NCBI GenBank assembly: GCA_036272915.1
Contig: DATAXV010000010.1
Span: 1-11,801, forward strand
Source of the DNA: DATAXV01 sp036272915
GTDB taxonomy: Bacteria; Chloroflexota; Dormibacteria; Dormibacterales; Dormibacteraceae
DNA length: 11,801 nt
Direction of reading: 5' to 3'
Of the stretch, positions 1-6,344 are shown piece after piece (position 1 is the first letter of the stretch; each line of letters starts with the position of its first letter). The notes beneath the pieces are model-generated. The model was not told where the DNA came from, ran no database searches, and was given only the letters and a program-made list of their open reading frames with translations. Made by a program: the position numbers and the translations under genes.

Positions 1-1
1 C

Positions 2-451
2 GGTTCCTACGGCACGCTCGACATGGAGCCGATCACGGCTGGCAACGAGGGCCACTCCATGCTCCCCGTCGTCGTTTCCGGAAACACGATGGTCACCCGC
101 AACCTTCCCAAGAACGCCAACGCCTCGCGGACCCCTGACGACCTCGTCGCCTTCGACCTGACCAGCGGCAAGGAGCTCTGGTCCAAGAACCTGGTCAACG
201 TCTCCCAGTCGATTCCGATCGCCATCCAGAACGGCAATGTGATCGCCATCGTCACCGGCGTCTACGAGGCGCCGCCGCAGGTCTTCCAGGTCTCCCTGAG
301 GAATGGCGCCGCCAAGGCCCTGGGGCCTCCGTACTCACGGGCGCTGATCGAAACGCCCAACTTCAGCCAGCTCTACTGGCAGGGCGGCCATGTCTACGGG
401 GCTGCACTCACCAACATCGGCAAGGGCTTCCTGCTCTACGACCTGAACTGA
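2..451 (+). CDS. PQQ-like beta-propeller repeat protein (3' end only)
   Basis: The 5' end lies outside the window. The open frame enters at base 2 and gives 149 C-terminal residues before the TGA at 449-451. An internal ATG at 23 is not a believable start because the frame is open upstream. The clearest signature is the repeat unit DLVAFDLTSGKELW, a typical outer strand of a PQQ/quinoprotein-like beta-propeller blade (family knowledge). It is followed by alternating short strands rich in V, I and G, and the chain ends in LLYDLN, which would close the last blade. Such propellers are often secreted or periplasm-side lipoproteins used for substrate binding or as scaffolds. The N-terminus that would show a signal peptide is not in view, so location and substrate cannot be stated. 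The TetR gene downstream begins 104 bases after the stop and is probably separately transcribed. Confidence 0.7.
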   Translation, partial: GSYGTLDMEPITAGNEGHSMLPVVVSGNTMVTRNLPKNANASRTPDDLVAFDLTSGKELWSKNLVNVSQSIPIAIQNGNVIAIVTGVYEAPPQVFQVSLRNGAAKALGPPYSRALIETPNFSQLYWQGGHVYGAALTNIGKGFLLYDLN

Positions 452-470
452 TGAGCGTGCGGTGGCGGGA

Positions 471-487
471 CCGGCGGGGGGCGCCGG
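471..487 (+). terminator. Possible GC hairpin after the propeller gene
   Basis: CCGGCG (471-476) and CGCCGG (482-487) pair perfectly around a GGGGG loop, 20 bases after the stop of the propeller gene. There is no T-run after it, and the whole 452-554 gap is extremely GC-rich, so hairpins arise easily by chance. The position suits a transcription stop, but this is a weak call. Confidence 0.25.
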
Positions 488-554
488 CCGCCGCCGTGTC
501 CGTCCGTCCGGATGGGGAGGCCGGGCGTCCTTCTGGCATGCTTGGTTGAGGTCG

Positions 555-1175
555 ATGAAGACGAGGAACGCGGCGACCAGGGGCGACCGACCGGCGATCG
601 GGCTGCGCGAGCGCAAGAAGGCGAGGACCAGAGCCACGATCCAGCGGGAGGCGCTGCGGCTCTTCCGCGACCAAGGCTACGACGCAACTCCCGTGAGCCA
701 GATCGCCGAGGAGGCGGAGGTCTCCGAGAGCACCTTCTTCCGATACTTCCCGACCAAGGAGGACGTGATCCTCTGGGATGCGTTCGACCCGGCGCTGGTC
801 GAGAAGTTCAGGGCCCAGCCGGCGGAGCTGGGGCCGCTGGCGGCGCTGCGCGTGTCGATCCGGGAGCTGCTCGGGACCCTCACGTCGGAAGAGGTCGAGG
901 AGCAGCGACAGCGGGCGCTGCTGCTGCTCTCGGTCCCTCCCCTTCGCGCGACCCTGGTCGATCACATCAGCGGTCCAATGCGGCTGCTGGCGGAGCTGAT
1001 AGGAGAGCGGGTGGGCCGGCCCGCCGACGACCCCAGCGTCGGCGCCCTCGCCGGTGCCGTCCTCGGCGTCTCCCTCTCGGTGATGATCCGGTGGATGGAG
1101 GATCCCGGCCTTCGACTGGTCGATCTGGTCGACGAGGCGGTGGGCATGCTCGAGAGCGGCTTCCGGCTGGACTGA
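555..1175 (+). CDS. TetR/AcrR-family transcriptional regulator, MftR-like C-terminal domain
   Basis: This encodes a 206-residue DNA-binding repressor-type protein, a normal length for the family. A helix-turn-helix spans about residues 45-65 (TPVSQIAEEAEVSESTFFRY), followed by the family-typical FPTKEDV. The basic stretch RERKKARTRATI (about 18-29) precedes helix 1. The remainder (about 70-206) is an all-helical ligand/dimer domain that resembles the MftR C-terminal type (recognised by pattern, not searched). I chose ATG 555 because GAGG at 548-551 sits just upstream and because a start at 462 would add a low-complexity, Gly/Arg/Trp-rich leader absent from TetR proteins. The gene stands between an unrelated propeller gene and glpX, so its target cannot be assigned. 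A tandem TCCGGAG repeat immediately after its stop is a candidate operator facing glpX. Confidence 0.88.
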   Translation: MKTRNAATRGDRPAIGLRERKKARTRATIQREALRLFRDQGYDATPVSQIAEEAEVSESTFFRYFPTKEDVILWDAFDPALVEKFRAQPAELGPLAALRVSIRELLGTLTSEEVEEQRQRALLLLSVPPLRATLVDHISGPMRLLAELIGERVGRPADDPSVGALAGAVLGVSLSVMIRWMEDPGLRLVDLVDEAVGMLESGFRLD

Positions 1176-1189
1176 TCCGGAGTCCGGAG
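1176..1189 (+). repeat. Tandem 7-bp repeat TCCGGAG x2, candidate operator
   Basis: TCCGGAG occurs twice head to tail directly after the TetR stop codon. It contains TCCGGA palindromes and the inverted pair CCGGA-G-TCCGG, and CCGG recurs at 1190-1193. It ends just upstream of where the -35 region of the proposed glpX promoter would lie. Symmetric elements of this size next to a TetR gene are often operators. That the neighbouring TetR binds here is inference. Confidence 0.3.
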
Positions 1190-1214
1190 CCGGTCCCCTG
1201 ACGCCGCCTGCGTC

Positions 1215-1227
1215 TACGCTGATCGCA
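1215..1227 (+). promoter_or_regulatory. Candidate -10 box for a leaderless glpX transcript
   Basis: TACGCT (1215-1220) fits the TANNNT -10 consensus of high-GC bacteria and ends six bases before the A of the glpX ATG at 1227. This is the distance at which transcription would begin on the start codon itself. No purine-rich ribosome-binding site lies in the 20 bases before the ATG, which supports leaderless initiation. No convincing -35 hexamer is visible. Confidence 0.4.
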
Positions 1228-2231
1228 TGGTCGATCAGGCGACACTGGACAGGAACCTCGCCCTGGAGCTGCTCCGGGTGACGGAGTGGGCGGCACTGGC
1301 GGCGGCTCCACTCCAGGGCCGCGGTCACAAGGAGGAGGCGGACCAGCGGGCGGTGGACGCGATGCGTTCGGCGCTGGCCTCGGTCGACATGCGCGGCACG
1401 GTGGTCATCGGGGAGGGGGAGAAGGACGAGGCGCCGATGCTCTACTTCGGTGAGGAGGTCGGCAACGGCATGGAGCCGGAGGTGGACGTCGCCGTCGACC
1501 CCATCGACGGCACGCGCCTCACCGCCAACGGACAGCCCGGGGCGCTCTCCGTGGTCGCCCTCGCCGAGCGCCACTCGATGTTCACCACCCATGTCCACTA
1601 CATGGACAAGCTCGCCGTCGGCCGCAAGGCGGCGGGCGTGATCGACATCGAGATGCCGACCGACTGGAACCTCCGCCGCATCGCCAAGGCGGAGGAGATG
1701 CACCCGCACGACCTGACCGTGATCATCCTCGACCGCGAGCGCAACCACCGGATCATCGAGGAGGTCCGCGACGTCGGGGCTCGCATCCGCCTCATCTCCG
1801 ACGGCGACGTGGCCGGGGCGATCATGGCCGCGCTCGAGATCAAGACCGGCATGCACGTGCTGATGGGTTCGGGCGGATGCGCCGAGGGCGTGCTCGCGGC
1901 GTGTGGCGTGAAGTGCCTTGGCGGCGCCATCCAGGCGCGGCTCGCGCCGCGGGACGAGGCCGAGCGGCAGGTGGCCGTGGACGAGGGCCATGACCCGGAC
2001 CTGATCCTCCACGCCGGCGACCTGTGCTCGGGGGACAACATCTTCCTGGCCGCCACCGGCATCACCACCGGGGAGCTCCTCCAGGGCGTGCGCTACGAAG
2101 GCCAGTACGCCTACACGCACTCGATGGTCCTGCGCTCCTTCAGCGGGACCATGCGCTTCGTCGACGCCTTCCACGACGTCGGCAAGCTGAGGCCGAAGGG
2201 CCTCCTCCCGGATCAGGTTCGGCTGACCTGA
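1227..2231 (+). CDS. glpX: Class II fructose-1,6-bisphosphatase (GlpX)
   Basis: This cytosolic metal-dependent phosphatase converts fructose 1,6-bisphosphate to fructose 6-phosphate, the committed gluconeogenic step. Some GlpX proteins also accept sedoheptulose 1,7-bisphosphate. The 334-residue length is normal for the family. Visible motifs are VVIGEGEKDEAPML (about 59-72, metal-binding acidic cluster), VDPIDGTRLTANG (about 90-102, the inositol-phosphatase-fold DPIDGT motif) and MGSGGCAEGVLAA (about 213-225, phosphate-binding glycine loop). All key residues of the class II family appear intact. ATG 1227 is the natural start, but no Shine-Dalgarno precedes it, so the mRNA may be leaderless. 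The gene is 51 bases downstream of the TetR gene and ends before a strong hairpin, so it is probably monocistronic or weakly co-transcribed with tetR. No other glycolytic gene is nearby. Confidence 0.96.
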   Translation: MVDQATLDRNLALELLRVTEWAALAAAPLQGRGHKEEADQRAVDAMRSALASVDMRGTVVIGEGEKDEAPMLYFGEEVGNGMEPEVDVAVDPIDGTRLTANGQPGALSVVALAERHSMFTTHVHYMDKLAVGRKAAGVIDIEMPTDWNLRRIAKAEEMHPHDLTVIILDRERNHRIIEEVRDVGARIRLISDGDVAGAIMAALEIKTGMHVLMGSGGCAEGVLAACGVKCLGGAIQARLAPRDEAERQVAVDEGHDPDLILHAGDLCSGDNIFLAATGITTGELLQGVRYEGQYAYTHSMVLRSFSGTMRFVDAFHDVGKLRPKGLLPDQVRLT

Positions 2232-2241
2232 CGACGGGGTG

Positions 2242-2268
2242 CCCGCGCCGGCACCGGGCCGGCGCGGG
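2242..2268. terminator. Perfect 11-bp GC stem-loop between convergent glpX and the LapA-like gene
   Basis: CCCGCGCCGGC (2242-2252) and GCCGGCGCGGG (2258-2268) are exact reverse complements around the 5-base loop ACCGG. The stem lies between the stops of two convergent genes (2231 and 2286), so it can serve both strands as a bidirectional terminator. There is no T-tract on either side, which is common for terminators in high-GC genomes. Confidence 0.65.
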
Positions 2269-2285
2269 GTCCGATCTCTCGCTCG

Positions 2286-2636
2286 TTATCGGTAGGAGCT
2301 CGACGGCTGGAACGGCGTCTCCTCGGTCTCGTCACCATGCAGCTGGCGCCGCAGCTCCAGGTTCTCCTGTTCGAGCTGCCGCATCTGCGCGCTGCTGTCC
2401 CGGGTGGTCCGGTTCAGGCGCATGTGGCGGATACGCCAGGCGGCACCCGAGGCCAGGCCGTACAGGATGCAGGCGACCAGCACCGCCGCGGCCGCGGCCA
2501 CGACCGGGTACCACATCTGCACGTGCTCCCATCGCCAGTTCGCGAAGTGAAGCGTCATCGGGACCTGGTTCTGGTACGCGAACAGACCCGTTGCCGCCAG
2601 CACCACGAGGACCAGCAGGAGAAGTATGGCTCTCAT
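2286..2636 (-). CDS. LapA-domain (DUF1049-like) small membrane protein
   Basis: This is a 116-residue protein with two hydrophobic segments, about 3-20 (ILLLLVLVVLAATGLFAY) and about 42-64. Between them, YQNQVPMTLHFANW matches the Asn-containing loop typical of the LapA/DUF1049 family. A basic segment (RIRHMRLNR, about 68-76) follows the second helix and should be cytoplasmic. The tail then shows a short coiled coil (MRQLEQENLELRRQL, about 85-99) and a polar end. The arrangement matches LapA-like proteins. In proteobacteria these pair with LapB in lipopolysaccharide assembly control, but in high-GC Gram-positive-type genomes the role is unknown, so I assign none. The ATG at 2636 has a strong upstream GGAGGTG. 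The gene is transcribed divergently from the HAD gene across 122 bases and converges on glpX. Confidence 0.75.
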   Translation of the reverse strand: MRAILLLLVLVVLAATGLFAYQNQVPMTLHFANWRWEHVQMWYPVVAAAAAVLVACILYGLASGAAWRIRHMRLNRTTRDSSAQMRQLEQENLELRRQLHGDETEETPFQPSSSYR

Positions 2637-2758
2637 CTCCTACACCTCCATTTTGATGAACTGCTCACCCCAGTGATGATGATAGACCTATTGGTCGAAA
2701 ATCGCACCTTCATGGTTCACCAAGGGCCGCCCGCGTGGTTTCTGCGAGACTCGGGGCG

Positions 2759-3430
2759 ATGGCCAATATCGACACCGTTTTCGTGGACGTGGGTGGCGTT
2801 CTCCTCCTTCCCCCTCCGGAGGCGGCCTGGACCGCGCTCGGCGCGGAGGCCCCCCTCGACCTCCAGGCGCATCGCCGAGCCCACGTCGAGGGCATGGTCG
2901 GTTACGACCGTTCCGAAGGCGTCTGGCGAGAGTACCTTCTCGGCTTCTGTCGCGGCTACGATGTGCCGCCGGAGAACCTCGAGCCAACTGTCAACGCCCT
3001 CCAGCAGACCCTGGAGCGGATCCCCTGGTCGGTCGTCGACGAGCAGTCGCGTCGGGGCCTCAGGGCCCTGTCCGAGCACGGCTACCGGCTGGCCATCGTC
3101 TCCAACTCCGACGGCACCATCGAGCGCCAGCTCCGGTTCTTCGAGATCTGTCAGACCGGTGAGGGGGGCGGCGTCTGCGTCGACGCCGTGATCGATTCCC
3201 ACATCCTCGGCCTGGCCAAGCCGGACCCGGCCATCTTCCACCACGTGCTCGGTCTCCTCGGCGCCGACGCGGCCCGGGCGGCGCACATCGGCGACAGCGT
3301 CCACGCCGACGTCGGCGGAGCCAGGGCGGCAGGGGTTAGACCCGTGCACTTCGACCCGCTCCGGCGCTGCGACGACTCCGATCACGAGCACGTCCACGAC
3401 CTGGCCGACGTGGCCGCCATGCTGGGCTGA
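2759..3430 (+). CDS. HAD-superfamily hydrolase (subfamily IA-like)
   Basis: This encodes a 223-residue cytosolic hydrolase of the haloacid dehalogenase superfamily, with all four motifs in order. Motif I is VFVDVGGVLL (nucleophile D10). Motif II is IVSNSDG (S115). Motif III is LGLAKPDPAIF (K154). Motif IV is HIGDSVHADVGGA (D179 and D184). Residues about 20-95 form the helical cap. Position +2 after the nucleophile, normally the acid/base Asp in phosphatases, is Gly (G12). This DxGG variant occurs in several HAD-IA branches, some of them active phosphatases, so substrate and even reaction type stay open. ATG 2759 places motif I at the usual distance from the N-terminus. The in-frame GTG at 2735 is possible but adds eight residues without need. 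The stop is one base from the stop of the convergent SbcC-like gene, so there is no room for a terminator outside coding sequence. Confidence 0.9.
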   Translation: MANIDTVFVDVGGVLLLPPPEAAWTALGAEAPLDLQAHRRAHVEGMVGYDRSEGVWREYLLGFCRGYDVPPENLEPTVNALQQTLERIPWSVVDEQSRRGLRALSEHGYRLAIVSNSDGTIERQLRFFEICQTGEGGGVCVDAVIDSHILGLAKPDPAIFHHVLGLLGADAARAAHIGDSVHADVGGARAAGVRPVHFDPLRRCDDSDHEHVHDLADVAAMLG

Positions 3431-3431
3431 G

Positions 3432-5183
3432 TCAGGCCTCCCCGATCGGGCCGGGCAGGCTGAGGAACCGGTCGCCGTCCCCGTCGAGGTGTGACGCCGC
3501 CCACTCGGCCACCCGCAGCTCCTGCGTGAAGAGGACGACCTGGCTGTTTCGGGCGAGCTCCTGCAGCAGTCCGAGGAGGGCCGCCGTGCGCGACTCGTCG
3601 GCGTGCACCGTGATCTCGTCAAGCAGGATCGGGGAGCGCTCGCCGGGGCGGATCAGGTGCTCGACCAGCGCCAGCCGGAGGAGCAGGTGGATCTGCTCCC
3701 TGGTGCCCTGGGAGAGCAGCGACGCCTCCCGCCAGACGCGGCGCTGGCCGCAGACGCGGACCTCCAGGCTGGCCGGGTCGACCAGCGCGTCTAGGTACCG
3801 TCCGCCGGTGATCCGGGGTAGACGCTCGCGGAGGCTCCGGGCGAGGGAGGGGGCGATGTCACGATGGACCTCCTCCTGCGCCCGCTGGAGGAAGCCGGCG
3901 GTGAGGTCGAGGATGCGGTCCAGCTCCCTCAGCCGCTTCAGCTCCCCCTCCGCCCGGTTCAGCGCCTCCTCGGCCTCGGCGACGCTTGGGACCTGCCGCG
4001 CGAACTGCTCGATGGCGCCGCGCGCCGACGCCGCCCGCTCCTGGAGCGACGTCACCGTTCCGCGCATGGCCTCCACCTCCTCGGCGGTGGGGACTCGTCC
4101 GCCGCGGCTCCGCAGCGCATCCGGGGGAGCCGCCCGAGCCAGCCGCGCCGCCTCGGCTCGGGCCAGCTCGAGCTGGCTCGCCAGGCCGGCCGACGCACCC
4201 GCCGGGCGTCGCGGCTCGCGCCGGCGGCGCGTGGCGCCGAGGCGGCCGGCCAGGACCAGCGCGGCGGCGCCGAGCAGGAGCAGACCGAGCACCGCGGCCG
4301 GGCCGGGCCAGCCGCGGACGGCGAGGAGGAGACCCACGGGCGCGGTCACCACCGCCGCGATCAGAGGCCACCGGGCGGAGCCTGGCGCGCCGCCCGGGCT
4401 CGACTCCAGCTGCGCCGCCCGGTCGGCGGCCGCCACCGCCGCGGCCGTTGCGGCCGCCGCCTCGGCCGCGGCCGCCTCGCGCTCCAGCTCCTCCCGCCGC
4501 CGAGCCCGGGACAGGTACTCCTCGTGCGCGGCGCGGGCCCGATCGAGGCGTTCGCGCGCCCGTTCCACGCTCTCGCGGGCCTGGCGAAGCGGCCGGCCGC
4601 TGCCGGCCCGGTCGCGGCCGACGCGCTGGCGCCGGAAATCCTCGAGGCGGGCCAGCGCCGCGGTCGCGGTCGCGTCGGTGCCCGCTGTCGCCGCCGCCCG
4701 CTGGAGGTGCTCGGCGAGCAGCTCGGGCTCGGCGGCGACGCCGAGCACGTCGGCCTGGCGGACGCAGGCGGTGGCGAGGAAGGCGTGCCGGTCGAGTCCC
4801 AGCCAGCGGGACGCGTCGGGCGAGCCCTCGAACACGATCTCGGCGCGAACGTCCCGGCCGCTGTCGAGGTCGGTGGCCTGGCTCTCGACCCTTCCGCCCA
4901 GATCCTGCCGGAGCTCGATCCGCCGCCCGTCCTCGAGCCGGAGGATCGAGCTGACCCACCAGTCCGTGCCGTCCCAGGGACGGTGGCGTGCCTCGAATTC
5001 GCGCTCGGCCCGGGTCTGGCCGCGGCCCCGGCGGAGGCCGCAGAGGGCGGCGTAGAGCGCCTGGTTCCAGGTCGACTTGCCCGCCTCGTTGGGCCCGAAG
5101 ATGACGTTGAGGCCCGGTGCCAGGTCGAGCCGGCGGTCGCGCAGGGCGCCGAAGCCGCCGACGCTCAGGGTCTCGATCCGCAC
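3432..5183 (-). CDS. SbcC/YhaN-like ATPase with a central membrane hairpin
   Basis: This 583-residue ABC/SMC-type ATPase is the predicted partner of the upstream SbcD-like nuclease in DNA-end processing. At the N-terminus are RIETLSVGGFGAL and the Walker A GPNEAGKST (about 30-38). Helical, Ala/Arg/Glu-rich coiled coil covers about 200-260 and 333-440. Near the C-terminus are the signature LLSQGTREQ (about 489-497) and Walker B SPILLDE (517-523). Two hydrophobic stretches, about 272-289 and 293-313, sit where canonical SbcC/Rad50 carries its zinc hook. No CxxC motif is present. That layout recalls YhaN-type proteins more than SbcC, and the protein is short for either family. The start is GTG at 5183 with GGAGGG 8 bases upstream, inside the end of sbcD. 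Stop and start are separated by one base, so the two are translationally coupled. Confidence 0.87.
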   Translation of the reverse strand: MRIETLSVGGFGALRDRRLDLAPGLNVIFGPNEAGKSTWNQALYAALCGLRRGRGQTRAEREFEARHRPWDGTDWWVSSILRLEDGRRIELRQDLGGRVESQATDLDSGRDVRAEIVFEGSPDASRWLGLDRHAFLATACVRQADVLGVAAEPELLAEHLQRAAATAGTDATATAALARLEDFRRQRVGRDRAGSGRPLRQARESVERARERLDRARAAHEEYLSRARRREELEREAAAAEAAAATAAAVAAADRAAQLESSPGGAPGSARWPLIAAVVTAPVGLLLAVRGWPGPAAVLGLLLLGAAALVLAGRLGATRRRREPRRPAGASAGLASQLELARAEAARLARAAPPDALRSRGGRVPTAEEVEAMRGTVTSLQERAASARGAIEQFARQVPSVAEAEEALNRAEGELKRLRELDRILDLTAGFLQRAQEEVHRDIAPSLARSLRERLPRITGGRYLDALVDPASLEVRVCGQRRVWREASLLSQGTREQIHLLLRLALVEHLIRPGERSPILLDEITVHADESRTAALLGLLQELARNSQVVLFTQELRVAEWAASHLDGDGDRFLSLPGPIGEA

Positions 5184-5197
5184 CTCAGACGCCCTCC
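5184..5197 (-). promoter_or_regulatory. Ribosome-binding site fixing the GTG start of the SbcC-like gene
   Basis: On the minus strand GGAGGG (5197-5192) lies 8 bases before the GTG at 5183. It is embedded in the last codons of the sbcD-like gene. It supports the GTG start and coupled translation of the pair. Confidence 0.6.
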
Positions 5198-6267
5198 AGA
5201 GAGCCCCGCTCCTCGAGTGCGCGAAGGCCCATTCGGAGCACGCGAGTGCGGTCCTCCTCGCTCAGCGGCGCATCCATCACCTCGCGCACGAAGCGCCCGC
5301 GCACGGTCGGCTCGTCGAGCAGTGCGTCGAGGTCGTGCGCCCACCGCAGCCTCTCGGTCCGCACGCTCACCGCGTCCATCCAGGGAGCGGCGCGGGCAAG
5401 AGCGCCGTCGACCAGCTCGACCTCGGCGGCGAGCTCGCCGCCGAGCGTGACGCGGGCGACGCCGCGCCGCTCGCGGAGGCACTCGCCGATCCTCTCCCGC
5501 ACCGTCTGTGCGCTGCCGCACGCGCTCACGTCGAGGGCGACGTCGTGCCAGCCCCGGCCGGAGACGGCGACGCGCTCGGAGCGCAGGCGGTCCCGTCCCT
5601 CCACGGTCCAGAGCATCACGCCGCGGGGGCCGTCCTCACCGAAGGTCAGCGGCTCGGGGTTGCCGGGATAGGTGTGCCACTCGCCGTCCGCGGGCCGGTG
5701 GTAGTGGCCGCAGAGGAGGTGGCGCAGGCCGGAGGCGGGAACCTCGGCGGGATCGAAGGGCGCGTGTGGATCGGGCGCGCCAGAGTGTCGCTCGGCGGCG
5801 TGGAGCAGGCCCAGGTTGAGGCCGCGGTCGCCGACGCGGAGATCCCGCAGCGGGTCGGGCTGACCGGCCGGGGCGAGATGGGCCGCGCCCCACACGGTCA
5901 GGCCCGGCGCGATCGGGTGCGGCTCCGGCCGGGCCGAGCGGAAGATGTGGACGTTCGGGCTCCAGTCGACCTGCTCGTAGAGGCTCAGCGGTCCCAGCCA
6001 GTCGTGGTTGCCGGGGGATATGAGGATCGGGATCGGGGCGGCGCCGGCGAACGCCTGGCGGAGGAAGGCGGCGGTGTCGGGCGAGAACGTCTCCTGCTCG
6101 TAGAGGTCGCCGGCGCATAGGATCGCGCCCACCCGTCGCTCGGCGGCCAGGGTGAGGATGCGGGTGAGCGCATCTCGCAGGGCCTGCCGGAGGCCGCCGG
6201 CCACCCCTTCGCCAGCCCAGCGGAAGCTGGCGTCGAGGTGCAGATCGGCAAAGTGGAGAAGGCGCAT
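5185..6267 (-). CDS. SbcD/Mre11-like (YhaO-type) DNA repair exonuclease
   Basis: This 360-residue calcineurin-fold metallophosphoesterase is the nuclease subunit expected to act with the downstream SbcC-like ATPase on DNA ends or hairpins in the cytoplasm. Metal-binding motifs appear in order: HFADLHLD (D8, H10), AGDLYE (D54), SPGNHDW (N87, H88), LLHAAERH (H156) and CGHYHRP (H188, H190). YPGNPEPLTFGEDGPRG (about 200-216) is the typical Mre11/SbcD segment after the catalytic core. The C-terminal 130 residues form the capping/partner-binding part. All metal ligands I expect are present. ATG 6267 puts the first motif at residue 8, as in the family. It is probably the second gene of a run with the MFS gene 77 bases upstream, or the first gene of its own two-gene operon from a promoter in that gap. 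Confidence 0.92.
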   Translation of the reverse strand: MRLLHFADLHLDASFRWAGEGVAGGLRQALRDALTRILTLAAERRVGAILCAGDLYEQETFSPDTAAFLRQAFAGAAPIPILISPGNHDWLGPLSLYEQVDWSPNVHIFRSARPEPHPIAPGLTVWGAAHLAPAGQPDPLRDLRVGDRGLNLGLLHAAERHSGAPDPHAPFDPAEVPASGLRHLLCGHYHRPADGEWHTYPGNPEPLTFGEDGPRGVMLWTVEGRDRLRSERVAVSGRGWHDVALDVSACGSAQTVRERIGECLRERRGVARVTLGGELAAEVELVDGALARAAPWMDAVSVRTERLRWAHDLDALLDEPTVRGRFVREVMDAPLSEEDRTRVLRMGLRALEERGSLEGV

Positions 6268-6288
6268 GGCTGGATCCGAGCAGGCCCC

Positions 6289-6294
6289 ATTATC
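6289..6294 (-). promoter_or_regulatory. Candidate -10 box upstream of the sbcD-like gene
   Basis: Read on the minus strand, 6294-6289 is GATAAT, five of six matches to TATAAT. It stands out in an otherwise very GC-rich gap and would start transcription about 15 bases before the sbcD ATG. I see no good -35 at 16-18 bases, so this is tentative. If real, it would give the nuclease/ATPase pair a promoter independent of the MFS gene. Confidence 0.35.
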
Positions 6295-6344
6295 GTCCTG
6301 CCGGCGCCGTCGGGCCCGTCTTTATCGATCTTTTGTTCGGGGTG

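Noticed and set aside
498..511. GTCC-type short tandem repeat in the gap before tetR
   Set aside because: It has only about three short units in a low-complexity GC-rich stretch and no sign of function.
408..2174. 588-codon open frame on the minus strand opposite tetR and glpX
   Set aside because: It is an antisense shadow of GC-rich coding sequence. The translation is Arg/His/Gly/Asp-rich without recognisable domains, while the plus strand encodes clear TetR and GlpX proteins.
2637..2758. Relatively AT-rich gap between the divergent LapA-like and HAD genes as a defined promoter pair
   Set aside because: Promoters probably lie here, and TATCAT is visible on the minus strand. I could not find a -35/-10 pair with acceptable spacing on either strand.
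3441..3450. Palindrome CCCGATCGGG near the convergent stops as a terminator
   Set aside because: It gives a stem of only three base pairs with a four-base loop, lies inside coding sequence and has no T-run.
3526..5450. Long plus-strand frames opposite the SbcC-like gene
   Set aside because: Ser/Arg/Ala-rich shadows. The minus strand has Walker A, signature and Walker B motifs in order.
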